From the NCBI GenBank assembly GCA_027356255.1, contig DAIEGL010000077.1:1-64000 (forward strand): a DNA stretch of 64,000 nucleotides. Reading direction: 5' to 3'. Position 1 is the stretch's first letter, and each line of letters opens with the position of its first letter. Both the position numbers and the translations under genes were made by a program. Source of the DNA: Geobacter sp. (GTDB lineage: Bacteria; Desulfobacterota; Desulfuromonadia; Geobacterales; Geobacteraceae). Positions 16,743-25,873 of this stretch are shown piece after piece. The notes below the pieces were generated by a model that had not been told where the DNA came from, did no database searches, and saw only the letters and a program-made list of their open reading frames with translations.

Positions 16743-17194
16743 AACGCTTTGCGATAGTGACCCTTTTCGCCGTCGCACCCCTCCTGACGGGAGCCTTGTG
16801 GATGGACAGCCAACCATCCTACAAGCCGTACCAGGCGCCGATTCTGATGCCGCCTCCAGACAGCGTGCCGGTTTCCGGCAAGGAGATCGTCTCCGAAGAG
16901 GCTGAACTGCGAAATCCGGTCACTCCAACGCAGGGTTCCCTGGAAAAAGGGAAAGCCCTCTTCGGCATCAATTGCGCCATGTGCCACGGTCAGACCTCGG
17001 TTAAACGAGGCCCGGTCGGAATGAAGCTGAAGCCTCCCCCCCCCGGTCTCGACCACGACATGCTGCAAGGGTTGAGCGACGCCGACATCTTCAAGGCCGT
17101 CACCTTCGGCTTCGGGCGCATGCCCCACTTCCAGGACAAGCTCACCCCCCGGGAGAGGTGGAATCTGGTCAATTTCCTCCGGACCCGCAGATAG
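16739..17194 (+). CDS. actE: Monohaem cytochrome c, ActE subunit of alternative complex III
   Basis: Encodes 151 residues: an N-terminal signal or anchor (about 3-20), a proline-rich linker (YKPYQAPILMPPPDSVP), one CAMCH haem site at about residues 80-84, and a distal Met candidate in FGRMPHFQDKL. The final LTPRERWNLVNFLRTRR helix is typical of class I cytochromes. It matches ActE, the mobile cytochrome subunit handing electrons from the complex to an oxidase. It is the only intact gene left of the act operon, so it may now serve another donor, such as the oxidase at the left end of the window, or be a relic. Confidence 0.8.
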   Translation: MKRFAIVTLFAVAPLLTGALWMDSQPSYKPYQAPILMPPPDSVPVSGKEIVSEEAELRNPVTPTQGSLEKGKALFGINCAMCHGQTSVKRGPVGMKLKPPPPGLDHDMLQGLSDADIFKAVTFGFGRMPHFQDKLTPRERWNLVNFLRTRR

Positions 17195-17219
17195 GGTGGC
17201 GGCGTTTTGATTGAAGGGA

Positions 17220-17681
17220 TTACCAGTTCACCGGCTGCGGTTCCTTCTTCACCAGGAGGACCGAGCAGGGCATTTTGCGGACCAGCTCCTCGTTGCTCCG
17301 GCCGAACAGGAAATGCTCGATGCGCCACTCCTCATGGGACAGCATGATCAGGAGATCGATCTTCTCTTCCTTGACGGTCTTCAGTATCTCCTCGGTCGGT
17401 TCCCCCTCCCGGATCAGCTCCTTGATCGGCAGCCCCTTTCCCTTCTCCAGCCTGATGATCTTCTCCAGATCCGCCTTGGCTTCCTTGATGATGTTCTGGT
17501 ATTCCCTATCCAGCGCCACCGTCGGCAGATTCCACCCCTCCAGGCCGAAGGGGTTGTGGACGACGTGGATGATGAAGAGTTCCGCGTCGAATTTCCTGGC
17601 CAGGGAAACGCCATAATGGACGGCCTCCTGGCAGTACTTGGTATCCCTGCTGACGACGAGAATCCGGTTGATGTCTTCCAT
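17220..17681 (-). CDS. Universal stress protein (UspA family)
   Basis: Cytoplasmic 153-residue protein with the USP fold: NRILVVSRDTKYCQEAVHYGVSLARKFDAELFIIHVV at the N-terminus, the DLLIMLSHEEW strand, and FGRSNEELVRKMPCSVLLVKK at the end, which is the usual GSxxxxllrxxpcPVLvV block with FGRSNEE in place of the G-2x-G-9x-G ATP loop. It is therefore uncertain whether it binds ATP. ATG 17681 has a perfect AGGAGG 6 bases upstream; the frame is open further upstream but without a better start. Single gene. Confidence 0.9.
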   Translation of the reverse strand: MEDINRILVVSRDTKYCQEAVHYGVSLARKFDAELFIIHVVHNPFGLEGWNLPTVALDREYQNIIKEAKADLEKIIRLEKGKGLPIKELIREGEPTEEILKTVKEEKIDLLIMLSHEEWRIEHFLFGRSNEELVRKMPCSVLLVKKEPQPVNW

Positions 17682-18057
17682 GGCCTGCCTCCTGGTTCGT
17701 AATTCGGGGTGCCGCCATCCTTCACGATGGGCGATGTCGCACGTCCCGTTAAAAGTATACCCCACCGATACGTTCCTGCACGGGTATCGAAAATACCCGC
17801 TCCATGCGCCGTTCTTACCCGACCGGTCAGGCACCTCCCGTTGCATGGGATGGAAACCGGCGCAGTGACGGCGGTGGACCGCTGGTCGGCCTGGGGATTT
17901 CCGGGCGCCGGGCCGTGGGCAAAATCTTTTGCCTTTGCCATTAAGATAAGTTATAGTGGCAAAAGTTCGGCAACCACCGCTGTTTGCCATTCTGAGGACC
18001 TTTTGTTCATTTATAGCACTCTTGTTTGTACCGAGTTTCGGGACACCCCTCACAGAT
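17682..18057. other. Divergent intergenic region
   Basis: This stretch separates the minus-strand universal stress gene from the plus-strand beta-helix gene. An in-frame GTG at 17956 could extend the latter by 34 codons, but a signal peptide begins at 18058, so the stretch is more likely a leader with promoters for both directions. AT-rich patches occur at 17924-17956. No convincing operator or terminator was seen. Confidence 0.5.
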
Positions 18058-20544
18058 ATGACCATCAAATTCATTAATCAGAAAATCGCCCCGCTCATCA
18101 TTGCCCTTTTCCTGTTGTTTCCCACCTTTGCCGCTGCCGGGGTGATTACCAAGGACACGGTCTGGCAAGGCGAGGTTGCTCTTCAGGACGATGTCCTGGT
18201 GCCGGCCGGCGTTACCCTGACCATCAGGCCCGGGACGGTCGTCCGCGTGGCTGCGGCTGAAAGCACCAAGACAGATCCGGAGTACATGTCTCCGCTCACG
18301 GAGATTACGGTGCGGGGGACCCTGAAGGTCGAGGGGACCGCAAAGTCGCCGGTCTTGTTCGGCTCGGCCGGAGAGGGCAAGGCAGGGAACTGGGCCGGCA
18401 TCATCGTGGACCGTGGTGCAGCCGATCTCCGGTCGTGCCGGATCATGGACGCCGAGTCTGCCGTTTATCTGGTTGACGGTACGGTCCGTCTGGCTGATGC
18501 TGATCTCAGGGGGAACCGTTACGGGATTACCGCACTGGGGGCAAAGAGCACTCTGACGGCCGTCTCCAGTTCGGTCACGGACAACGACTATGGGCTATTT
18601 CTCTTCAATGGGGCGCGGATCGACAGTCGCGACTGCACGGTCAAGGCCAACCGGAAAAAGGACTTTTATACGGGGAACTGCCGGGAATACCCGGATCGGC
18701 TTTCCTATACCGGCGGTACGGAGTCTCCAGTCGGCCGGATTTATGGGAATGAGGTGCTCCTAGGCGATACCGTCTGGCAGGGGCGGATAGAGGTGAACGG
18801 AATCATCCGCGTGCCGGACGGAAGCAGGCTCGTGATAATGCCGGGAACGGTCATCGAGTTCAGGAAGAGGGATACAAACGGTGACGGCATCGGCGAAAAC
18901 GGTCTGTTGATCCAGGGGCTCCTCATTGCCAAGGGGAATGCCAAAGCGCCGATCGTTTTTCGCTCCGCCGAGAAAGTCAAGGGACCGGGGGACTGGGACG
19001 CCATCAATATCATGAACAGCGACGGGGCCCAGAACCTGCTTGAGTATTGCCAGATCGAGGACGCCTATCGCGGGCTGCATTTTCATTTTTCCAACGTGGC
19101 GGTCGCTAATTCGGTACTGAAGAACAACTACCGGGCGGTCCAGTTCCAGGAGTCGACGGTGACAATGCGCGGCAACTGGCTGTACGGCAATAAAAGCGGC
19201 ATCCAGGGGAGGGATTCCGAGGTGGATTTCTCCGGCAACGTCGTCAGCAACAACTACCTGGGGGGTAACTTTTTCCGTAACAATATTCAGGTCCGGGACA
19301 ACAGGTTCATCGGCAATCTGAAGGAAGGCCTGCGGCTGCGGGAAGGGGCGTCGGTCGTGGAAGGGAACCTGTTCGACGGCAACCGGTTCGGGTTGCTGGT
19401 GGCTGACGCCTACTACGGTACTTTCGGACGTAACGTCATCACGAATAATGCAGAAATCGGTTTTTCCCTCAAAAACACGGACAACATCGAGATCGCGGAG
19501 AACTTCGTCGGCAACAACGGCATTAACGGGATGAGCGTTCAGGACGTGAGGGCCGGCATCAGGGGGAACCAGATTTCCGGCAACGGTGAACGGGGTATCG
19601 GCATAATATCTTTTTCCGGGATGATAAGCGGCAACAACTTCGTCCGCAACGGCCTGTATGCCATTGATCTGGAAGGGAAAAACGACGTGGCCGCGCCTGG
19701 GAACTGGTGGGGCGGTGCGGATGCGGAACAGGTTATTCTGGACCGCTCGGATGACCCGAAACGGGGAAAAGTCAGCCATGACGGAGCAATGCTGAGGCCG
19801 CTCCCCTATGCCTGGCCGCTGCGGGATGTGACCGCTTCCACCTCCTGGGAAGGTGAGATCGTTGTGACCGGCAAGCCTGAGGTTGCTAAAGACGCAACGC
19901 TGTCGGTCCTGCCGGGAACAATGGTGGCATTTGCAGAAGGTGCAGGTCTGACAGTCAGCGGTAAGCTCCTCGCAAAGGGTGAAAAGGGGAGGGAGATCAC
20001 GTTCACCTCGCAGCAGAAAAAGGAGCCCGGTGCCTGGGACGAGGTGTTGCTGGAGCATGCAAATAACAGCGTCATTACCCACGCGGTCGTTGAGTACGCG
20101 ACCTGGGGGGTCCACAGCCACTTCACGAACCTTTCCATGTCGGACAGCCGCTTCCATGACAACTATGGCGGGATGCGCTTCCGCAGCGGTCCGGTGACTG
20201 TCACCCGTTGCCTCTTCACGGACAACACCATAGGCATCCGCTCTTATATGGGGAACGGACTCTTCACTGAAAATGTCATCACCAGGAATGAAACCGGAGT
20301 GTTCGTCAGGGAAAAAGGGGGAGGGCTGACCATCAACAAGAACGACCTCTTTGCCAACAGCGGCTACAACATCAGGATCGGTGATTTCAATAATGAGGAC
20401 GTGAATGCCAGGGAGAACTGGTGGGGTGGGGGCGATCCGGCCGAAACCCTGTTCGACGGGCGCAGAGAGCCGGGCATCGGTATCATCCGGTATGAACCTT
20501 TCCTTAAAAAGCCGGTATCTTCAGGTCAGGCGGTGGGACAATGA
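18058..20544 (+). CDS. Secreted right-handed parallel beta-helix protein (NosD-like)
   Basis: Encodes 828 residues: signal peptide (MTIKFINQKIAPLIIALFLL..AAAG, cleavage about 27), then three modules, each opened by a similar block (DTVWQGEV...VPAGVTLTIRPGTVV near 32; DTVWQGRI...LVIMPGTVIEF near 238; STSWEGEI...LSVLPGTMVAF near 597). Each module is followed by rungs of the N-x-x-x-G-I / GN type (GNRYGI, NNYLGGNFF, NNAEIGFSLKN) typical of PbH1/NosD repeats. The function is unknown; such proteins bind or cleave polysaccharides or act as periplasmic or surface scaffolds. It overlaps the next gene by 4 bases (ATGA) and heads a four-gene run to 24290. ATG 18058 was chosen because it starts the signal peptide. 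Confidence 0.85.
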   Translation: MTIKFINQKIAPLIIALFLLFPTFAAAGVITKDTVWQGEVALQDDVLVPAGVTLTIRPGTVVRVAAAESTKTDPEYMSPLTEITVRGTLKVEGTAKSPVLFGSAGEGKAGNWAGIIVDRGAADLRSCRIMDAESAVYLVDGTVRLADADLRGNRYGITALGAKSTLTAVSSSVTDNDYGLFLFNGARIDSRDCTVKANRKKDFYTGNCREYPDRLSYTGGTESPVGRIYGNEVLLGDTVWQGRIEVNGIIRVPDGSRLVIMPGTVIEFRKRDTNGDGIGENGLLIQGLLIAKGNAKAPIVFRSAEKVKGPGDWDAINIMNSDGAQNLLEYCQIEDAYRGLHFHFSNVAVANSVLKNNYRAVQFQESTVTMRGNWLYGNKSGIQGRDSEVDFSGNVVSNNYLGGNFFRNNIQVRDNRFIGNLKEGLRLREGASVVEGNLFDGNRFGLLVADAYYGTFGRNVITNNAEIGFSLKNTDNIEIAENFVGNNGINGMSVQDVRAGIRGNQISGNGERGIGIISFSGMISGNNFVRNGLYAIDLEGKNDVAAPGNWWGGADAEQVILDRSDDPKRGKVSHDGAMLRPLPYAWPLRDVTASTSWEGEIVVTGKPEVAKDATLSVLPGTMVAFAEGAGLTVSGKLLAKGEKGREITFTSQQKKEPGAWDEVLLEHANNSVITHAVVEYATWGVHSHFTNLSMSDSRFHDNYGGMRFRSGPVTVTRCLFTDNTIGIRSYMGNGLFTENVITRNETGVFVREKGGGLTINKNDLFANSGYNIRIGDFNNEDVNARENWWGGGDPAETLFDGRREPGIGIIRYEPFLKKPVSSGQAVGQ

Positions 20545-21248
20545 GACGGCAATGGTTGGCGGTTATACTGCTTCTGTTTGTGGCAACAGTCGCCGTTTTC
20601 GGGCAATCCGATGCCTTGGCCGGTGAGACTTTCGTCCTGCGCGGCAAGGTGCTGGACCTGGCAGGCCGGGGGGTTGAGGGGGCGGAAGTATTCCTTTACG
20701 ACAGTGCAAATACCAGGCGCCCCGCCGAATTCATAACTCCCAAGACGGACCGGGACGGGCAATACAGCATAGAACTGCCGGTAGGGAAATACTGGGCTGT
20801 GGCACGTGTCAGGCAGGGAGAGAAGTTCGGTCCGCTTTTGCTGGGGACCAGGCATTCCGGCGAACCGGCGGTGATCGACCTTCCGGCTGAACGTGTCACG
20901 GAGCAGGATTTCACGGTTGCCGATATCCGGGAAGTGGCCAGAAACAAGCATCGGACCAGGGATGACTATGTGAAGGTAAGCGGCCGTGTGGTGGACGGCA
21001 GCGGCGCGCCGGTGGCAAAAGCCTACGTGCTGGCCCACCGAGGGAAAAAGCTTGAGCGATTGCCGGATTATGTCTCGGGCTGGACCGATGAAACGGGGCG
21101 TTATGTCCTGTATCTCCGCCCCGGAGATTATTTCATCGGCGCAGCAACAGTATTTCCTCCTGGGCGGAATGTTACGCTGGAAAAGCCACTGGCCATTGTT
21201 CCCGGCAAAATAGATATTGCAATTGACGTTGAAATAACATTAGAATAA
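20541..21248 (+). CDS. Secreted carboxypeptidase-regulatory-like (CarDP) protein, two repeats
   Basis: Encodes 235 residues with a signal peptide (about 1-28, ...AVFGQSDALA). Two transthyretin-like domains follow: VLRGKVLDLAGRGVEGAEVFLYD...TDRDGQYSIELPVGKYWAVA (about 31-90) and VKVSGRVVDGSGAPVAKAYVLAH...TDETGRYVLYLRPGDYF (about 143-205). These prealbumin-like folds act as carbohydrate-binding or structural modules on periplasmic and surface proteins. Translational coupling to the beta-helix protein suggests that they work together in the envelope. Similar in build to the protein at 52417. Confidence 0.85.
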   Translation: MRRQWLAVILLLFVATVAVFGQSDALAGETFVLRGKVLDLAGRGVEGAEVFLYDSANTRRPAEFITPKTDRDGQYSIELPVGKYWAVARVRQGEKFGPLLLGTRHSGEPAVIDLPAERVTEQDFTVADIREVARNKHRTRDDYVKVSGRVVDGSGAPVAKAYVLAHRGKKLERLPDYVSGWTDETGRYVLYLRPGDYFIGAATVFPPGRNVTLEKPLAIVPGKIDIAIDVEITLE

Positions 21249-21420
21249 TCACTATTCTTTTTCATCACAAGCCGATAGCAGTGGCGAGACGCCGGCAGGC
21301 GGAGCGGTACCTGCGTCGGCCATCTCGGCCGACGTATTGGCCCATCCACCCGCCCTGCCCACAAGCCGGTCAATGAGCTTACCGGTATGAAAGGTTTTGT
21401 CGCGTTTGTCTCCCAAGCAG

Positions 21421-22323
21421 ATGTATACAACCGTAGCAAAGTATCTGGCTTCCACTGAACTGGCAATCGCACTGTTTATAGTGATATGTCTGGCCGCGAT
21501 CCCAGGCACCCTCACCGAATCGAGGGCCATCTATTCGAGTCCACTGTTTGTGGGTCTGATCGGGTTGATGGCCCTGAACCTCCTCTGTTGCACCTTAAAG
21601 CGGTGGAAGTACCTGGCGAAATCCACCATGATTCTGCATCTGGGGGTGTTGCTGACCCTCGCCGGCTGCATTGTCACTTCGTTCGGCTATGTGGCGACGG
21701 TCAATATTTATGAAGGATCTTCGGTTGACCAGGTTTACCGCTGGGATACGGGGCAGGATGTCCCGCTCGGCATGGAGCTCGCCGTCAAGCGGATAAATCG
21801 GGAATTTTACCCGGTGCCTGTCCGGGTAGGGGTGTTGCACGGCAAAGAAAAATTCGGTCTTTTTACCCTTCGGACCGGCGAGAGTTTCAACCTGGACGAC
21901 TACCGGGTTGCCGCCGATACCTTCGAGCCGACTGGCTGCAACCTAAAGCTCACCGTGTATAAGCAGGGGCGGGTAATCGGCACTGCCGATACCTCGGGCA
22001 TGAACAACCTTCCTGCGGATTTCCCCTACGCCTTTAAACTGGTGTCGTACAAGGACCCTTTCCTTAAAAGGATTTGGGTGGATCTGCTGCTTTCGGACAG
22101 GGACAAGACCCTGGCGACGGGTACTGCGGAGGTAAACGGGCCCTTCAAGTGGCAGGGGCTCTATTTCTACAACACCCTGACAGGCAAGGACGAGGACGGA
22201 AGGCCTTATGCCGGGATACAGATTGTCAGGGACCCGGGCCGCCCTTTTGTATTCTTCGGATTCGCCGTGATGGGGCTCGGCGCGATTTTTGCTTTTTTCA
22301 GAAGATTTTATGGATGTAAGTAG
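21421..22323 (+). CDS. ResB-like (CcsB/Ccs1) membrane protein
   Basis: Encodes 300 residues: two membrane helices near the start (about 15-33, 42-58), a third at about 70-90 (TMILHLGVLLTLAGCIVTSFG), a periplasmic domain of about 180 residues (EGSSVDQVYRW...FKWQGLYFYNTLTGKDEDGRPYAGIQIVRDPG), and a last helix (VFFGFAVMGLGAIFAFF). This is the ResB layout of system II cytochrome c maturation, but shorter than typical ResB, as in many multihaem-rich Desulfuromonadota. It would help export or ligate haem. No ResC/CcsA partner is adjacent. ATG 21421 was chosen; an upstream TTG in frame lacks a ribosome site. Confidence 0.8.
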   Translation: MYTTVAKYLASTELAIALFIVICLAAIPGTLTESRAIYSSPLFVGLIGLMALNLLCCTLKRWKYLAKSTMILHLGVLLTLAGCIVTSFGYVATVNIYEGSSVDQVYRWDTGQDVPLGMELAVKRINREFYPVPVRVGVLHGKEKFGLFTLRTGESFNLDDYRVAADTFEPTGCNLKLTVYKQGRVIGTADTSGMNNLPADFPYAFKLVSYKDPFLKRIWVDLLLSDRDKTLATGTAEVNGPFKWQGLYFYNTLTGKDEDGRPYAGIQIVRDPGRPFVFFGFAVMGLGAIFAFFRRFYGCK

Positions 22324-22373
22324 TACTGCCGGAACCGGGCCATCGCAGAAATGCGATATGTGGAGAAGATAAC

Positions 22374-24290
22374 GTGTCAACAGAAACATTAGAGATAAAG
22401 CAAGCCGAAGAGTGTCATGTGCACGGAAAACCTGCAAGGACAGCGAACAGGGCACTCCTTTGTCTGATACTGGCTTCTCTTGCGCTTATCTGCTGGCATG
22501 TGTGGCGTTTTGGCCCGAGCAGCCATCTGGCAAAATACGAAACGGTGCAGAAACCGTTCCTGTTCCTTTTGGGCGAGGAACTGTGGGACCTGCTCTTTAA
22601 TATGCATGGCGTCCTTGGCGAGCTCTGGGAGGTGTTCCCCTATTATATTGTCGGGGTGCTCCTGGCCGGTTATCTCCGCACTTACAAGATAGCCACAAAA
22701 CTGCAAGCGTCTTTGAGGCGCTATGGGGTCTTAAGTGTCGTAGTGGCTTCGTTTGTGGGCATTATCACTCCCCTGTGCGCTTGCGGGACCATTACCACGG
22801 CAGTGAGCCTTCTGTTTGCCGGCATGCCCCTTGCTCCGGTTATGGCTCTCATGGTGACTTCCCCGTTGATGAGCCCTTCGACGTATCTCCTGACCCTTAA
22901 TGACCTTGGTCCGGAATGGACGGTCATCAGAACCATATCGGCCCTTTCCATGGGTATCTTTGCGGGATTAATCACACATTTTCTCAGAAATAAGGGGTTC
23001 CGGACAGGTGAAATCTTCGTTGAAGGCGGTATCGTCAGGGGGGATTTCCACGACGAGGACTACCCGGATGAGCGTCTGAGGTGTAACTGCAGGCAGAATT
23101 TCGGCAATCGAGTAGCCGTAAGAACGAGCAACAAGTTTATTATCTTCTTGGCCAAATCATCGGAAATGCTTTGGCTGGTGGGGAAATACGTCATTGTCGG
23201 GGTTGTGACGGGGATCATCATCGAGAGGTACATGCCGTACGAGTGGATTTACCGGTTCTTCGGACAGGGAGATCCCCTGAACATCGTATGGGTGACCCTT
23301 GGGTCGGTTCCCATGTTTCTCCATCAAATCAGCGGATCGAGCGTACTCTCTCACATAAAGAGCTCGTTGCACGGTACGATTGACGCTGGAGCCGGACTGG
23401 CATTCATGATAGGCGGTCCGGTGACGGCGGTACCTACCATGGTAATGTTCTGGTCGATTTTCAAGAAGAGGGTATTTTTTCTGTACATGTTTGTTTGTAT
23501 TGCTGGAACCATTTTGATCGCCTATGCCTTCCAATTTTTCGTGTTTATCCCCGGTGTGGATACGGGAAATTATCTGTTACGGGGGGTACGCTCCCTGTCG
23601 GGAGGGAGATCGGCTGTAATTCAGAAACAAGATCAAAATGTACAGATCGTAATGGATCCGGCCGGCCAAGGTATAATCGCGACGTATTCCAATGCCTTGG
23701 AAAGGCAGGGGGGAATCGTGTTTGATTCCGGGTGCGAGCGGTTTCTGAGCAGTTCGGCAGATATGTATGACAATCGTAAATATATTGGCAACATCGCCAA
23801 GTGGCTGGAGGATAACAACTCTTCTTCGGCAAATAGTAATATTCTCGTCTACAATCTTGCCGGCGGGGACGGAAGTGAGCCAATTTTCCTGAACAGGAAT
23901 GTCCGGGCCGATCTGGAGAAGAAGGGGTTTAACGTCAAGGTAACCGACAGGCGAGAAATCCCGGAAATTACCGCTCGGCTACTAAATGACTACAGCCAGA
24001 TCTGGCTGTTTTTCGGAGAGTCCGGTACAAAGCAATCGTTGACCACCGCAGAATTAAATACAATTTTGAAATCCACTGGCGATGGAAAGAGCATGCTGAT
24101 CGTGGCAGGAAAAGATCAAGCCAAACTGGCTGACAACACGGCGGTAAATGCACTATCTTCACGGTATGGCGTGCATTTTTCAGGATTTGTGGAAAACAGG
24201 AAGGAGCTCCCTGTGGAGGTTGCTTCTAATCTGTTAAACAGAACGTCGAAGATTTTAGGGAAGATATTGAAGATTGTGCATAAGGCTTGA
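22374..24290 (+). CDS. YraQ/ArsP-like permease fused to a GATase/ThuA-like domain
   Basis: A 638-residue protein starting at GTG 22374. Residues about 25-420 form a multi-pass permease of the PF03773 type, with helix pairs containing the conserved CACGTITTAVSLLFAGMPLAPVMALM and MIGGPVTAVPTMVMFWSIFKKR. The CACGT cysteines resemble those of ArsP/YraQ transporters. Residues about 430-638 are soluble: IIATYSNALERQGGIVFDSG, NSNILVYNLAGGDG, YSQIWLFFGESGTKQSL and SMLIVAGKD alternate strands and loops as in DUF4350/ThuA-type class I amidotransferase-like folds. This fusion is unusual. The substrate is unknown; the gene follows the ResB-like gene and precedes a cupin. Confidence 0.72.
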   Translation: MSTETLEIKQAEECHVHGKPARTANRALLCLILASLALICWHVWRFGPSSHLAKYETVQKPFLFLLGEELWDLLFNMHGVLGELWEVFPYYIVGVLLAGYLRTYKIATKLQASLRRYGVLSVVVASFVGIITPLCACGTITTAVSLLFAGMPLAPVMALMVTSPLMSPSTYLLTLNDLGPEWTVIRTISALSMGIFAGLITHFLRNKGFRTGEIFVEGGIVRGDFHDEDYPDERLRCNCRQNFGNRVAVRTSNKFIIFLAKSSEMLWLVGKYVIVGVVTGIIIERYMPYEWIYRFFGQGDPLNIVWVTLGSVPMFLHQISGSSVLSHIKSSLHGTIDAGAGLAFMIGGPVTAVPTMVMFWSIFKKRVFFLYMFVCIAGTILIAYAFQFFVFIPGVDTGNYLLRGVRSLSGGRSAVIQKQDQNVQIVMDPAGQGIIATYSNALERQGGIVFDSGCERFLSSSADMYDNRKYIGNIAKWLEDNNSSSANSNILVYNLAGGDGSEPIFLNRNVRADLEKKGFNVKVTDRREIPEITARLLNDYSQIWLFFGESGTKQSLTTAELNTILKSTGDGKSMLIVAGKDQAKLADNTAVNALSSRYGVHFSGFVENRKELPVEVASNLLNRTSKILGKILKIVHKA

Positions 24291-24367
24291 CATGCCTAAA
24301 CAAGGTAGCTGCTTTTACATGAATCGCTGCAATTGTGCAGAACATCACAGGTAATCAGGGGGAGCGT

Positions 24368-24688
24368 ATGAAAACAGAGATACTCGATGTACAGAAGCTG
24401 AAGAAATTCAGCGATGATAAGCGGCACCAGGAAACGATATGGTCGGATGACCATTCCAGGATCAGCTTGATCTGCATGAAACCTGGCCAAGAGATCATAA
24501 CCCATACCCATCATGGAAACCATACCTGGATGGTCATGGAAGGCAAGGGGGAATTACTCACCGGCGGCAAGGCCCAGACCATAACGGTCGGTCAGATTGT
24601 CATCGTACCCGCCCTTGAAGATCATGGAATACGAAATTCATCGCAAGAAAACCTCGTGATTGCGTCTATAACGGCACAGGGCGATTAA
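24368..24688 (+). CDS. Small cupin-domain protein
   Basis: A 106-residue single-domain cupin. Motif 1 reads GQEIITHTHHGNHTWMVMEGKG (His-rich metal ligands, about 44-65) and motif 2 reads ALEDHGIRNSSQENLVIASI (about 84-103). Such proteins bind a metal and may be enzymes, sensors or sugar-binding accessory proteins. ATG 24368 follows GGGGAG; it is the last gene of the run that begins at 18058 and ends at the perfect inverted repeat. Confidence 0.88.
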   Translation: MKTEILDVQKLKKFSDDKRHQETIWSDDHSRISLICMKPGQEIITHTHHGNHTWMVMEGKGELLTGGKAQTITVGQIVIVPALEDHGIRNSSQENLVIASITAQGD

Positions 24689-24699
24689 TTGCAACTTCC

Positions 24700-24749
24700 A
24701 TGCACCACTGTCGAATGCCACGACATCGTGGCATTCGACAGTGGTGCAT
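24700..24749. repeat. Perfect 24-base inverted repeat between convergent genes
   Basis: Two 24-base arms (24700-24723 and 24726-24749; outer end ATGCACCACTGTCG) are exact complements around a CA centre. There is no T-run on either side, so if it terminates transcription it does so from the hairpin alone. It lies between the cupin and the convergent YedE gene. Confidence 0.8.
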
Positions 24750-24806
24750 AATGAAGTAAGAGGGTGGGGGGCAGCGAAGACCATGCGTCCTGCGCTTGCA
24801 GCCTTG

Positions 24807-25871
24807 TTACGCCGGCCGTTCGCGACAGAGAAGTGAGGTTGCCAGGATGAAAGTGAAGCCGGCGAGGACCGCCACTTTGCCGTAAAATGGTACTCCCGCT
24901 GCCGTGGCGGCTATGCCCCAGGACTGCACCAATGCTCCGCCGATGAACATCCCCAGTACCACCAGCCCCGCATCGGCATCTCCCTCGCCCGCCTTGATCA
25001 GCTGCCGAAACGGGCACCCGCCGATTATCACCGACACCCACCCGACCAGCCCCATGCCGAGAAAGCTCCAGATATGGTCCAGATGCGAGCCCGGCTGTCC
25101 GAACATGCCGAGGTGAAAACGGCCGGATATGATGTTGGTCGTAACCGCCGCTCCGCAGAAAGCCAGGAATCCCCAAGGCATATAAGATCTGACTCCCATG
25201 AGCATGGCGTCGCGTACGCTGCCGGTGATGCAGAAGCGGCTGCGCTGAGCCAATACGCCGAGCAGCAAGCCGACACCCAGAGCGATTGTCCATGGAGCGT
25301 ATTGGGCGGCGCTCCCCTTGTCGGATGACAGCACGAAGGCGGGGCGCAAGATGAGGAATATCAGCAGCAGCGCAAAAAATGCAGGAACCAACAAGCCGCT
25401 TCCCGCCTGTTCCCGCCTGTGACTCCCCAGTTCAACGCCGTTGGCCAGCCCGCGGAGGCCAGCCCAAACGCCTGCCAACAGGCCGATTACCCCGGCCACC
25501 GCAGTAAGGTCCCCGGCTGTCAGTCTAAGAAAGAGTTTGATCGGACAGCCGATAAATACTGCACAGCCCACCATCAGAAAGATTCCCGAGACGAGTCGCG
25601 GCATCGGCGCGCTTCCGCCCCGCGAGCGGAATTCGCGGCCGACGACGGCGCTGATGATCGCACCGAGCACAAAACCGATCAGCTCCGGGCGCAGGTACTG
25701 CATTCGCGGATTATCGTGAAAACCGAGCGCGCCTGCGCTGTTTTCGATGAAGCAGGAGACGCAGATGCCGGAATTCTCCGGGTTTCCCCAGACGGCCAAC
25801 AACACGCCGAGCGTTCCAAGAAGAGTGCCAGTGGCTAAAATTGTCCAAAAATGGCGATCACGCAGATTCAT
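24807..25871 (-). CDS. YedE-family membrane transporter (putative selenium transporter)
   Basis: A 354-residue protein with about nine to ten membrane helices and the two YeeE/YedE sulfur-transport repeats: the first with CVSCFIENSAGALGFHDNPRMQYLRPE, then GCAVFIGCPIKLFLRL, and the second with RSRFCITGSVRDAML and GGCPFRQLIKAGEGDADAG. The paired Gly-Cys-Pro motifs are typical. The form with PENSGICVSCFIEN matches the subfamily annotated as YedE, linked in other genomes to selenium use. No selD, selA or selenoprotein was identified in this window, so sulfur-compound transport is an alternative. It is the last gene of a three-gene minus-strand operon. Confidence 0.87.
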   Translation of the reverse strand: MNLRDRHFWTILATGTLLGTLGVLLAVWGNPENSGICVSCFIENSAGALGFHDNPRMQYLRPELIGFVLGAIISAVVGREFRSRGGSAPMPRLVSGIFLMVGCAVFIGCPIKLFLRLTAGDLTAVAGVIGLLAGVWAGLRGLANGVELGSHRREQAGSGLLVPAFFALLLIFLILRPAFVLSSDKGSAAQYAPWTIALGVGLLLGVLAQRSRFCITGSVRDAMLMGVRSYMPWGFLAFCGAAVTTNIISGRFHLGMFGQPGSHLDHIWSFLGMGLVGWVSVIIGGCPFRQLIKAGEGDADAGLVVLGMFIGGALVQSWGIAATAAGVPFYGKVAVLAGFTFILATSLLCRERPA

Positions 25872-25873
25872 GT

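Noticed and set aside
18760-20157. A 465-codon minus-strand frame
   Set aside because: Antisense to the beta-helix gene, whose repeats and signal peptide are unmistakable.
21310-21345. GTCGGCC-ATCTC-GGCCGAC hairpin as terminator of the CarDP gene
   Set aside because: A real 7-base stem, but no T-run follows and the ResB-like gene begins shortly after; too weak to call.
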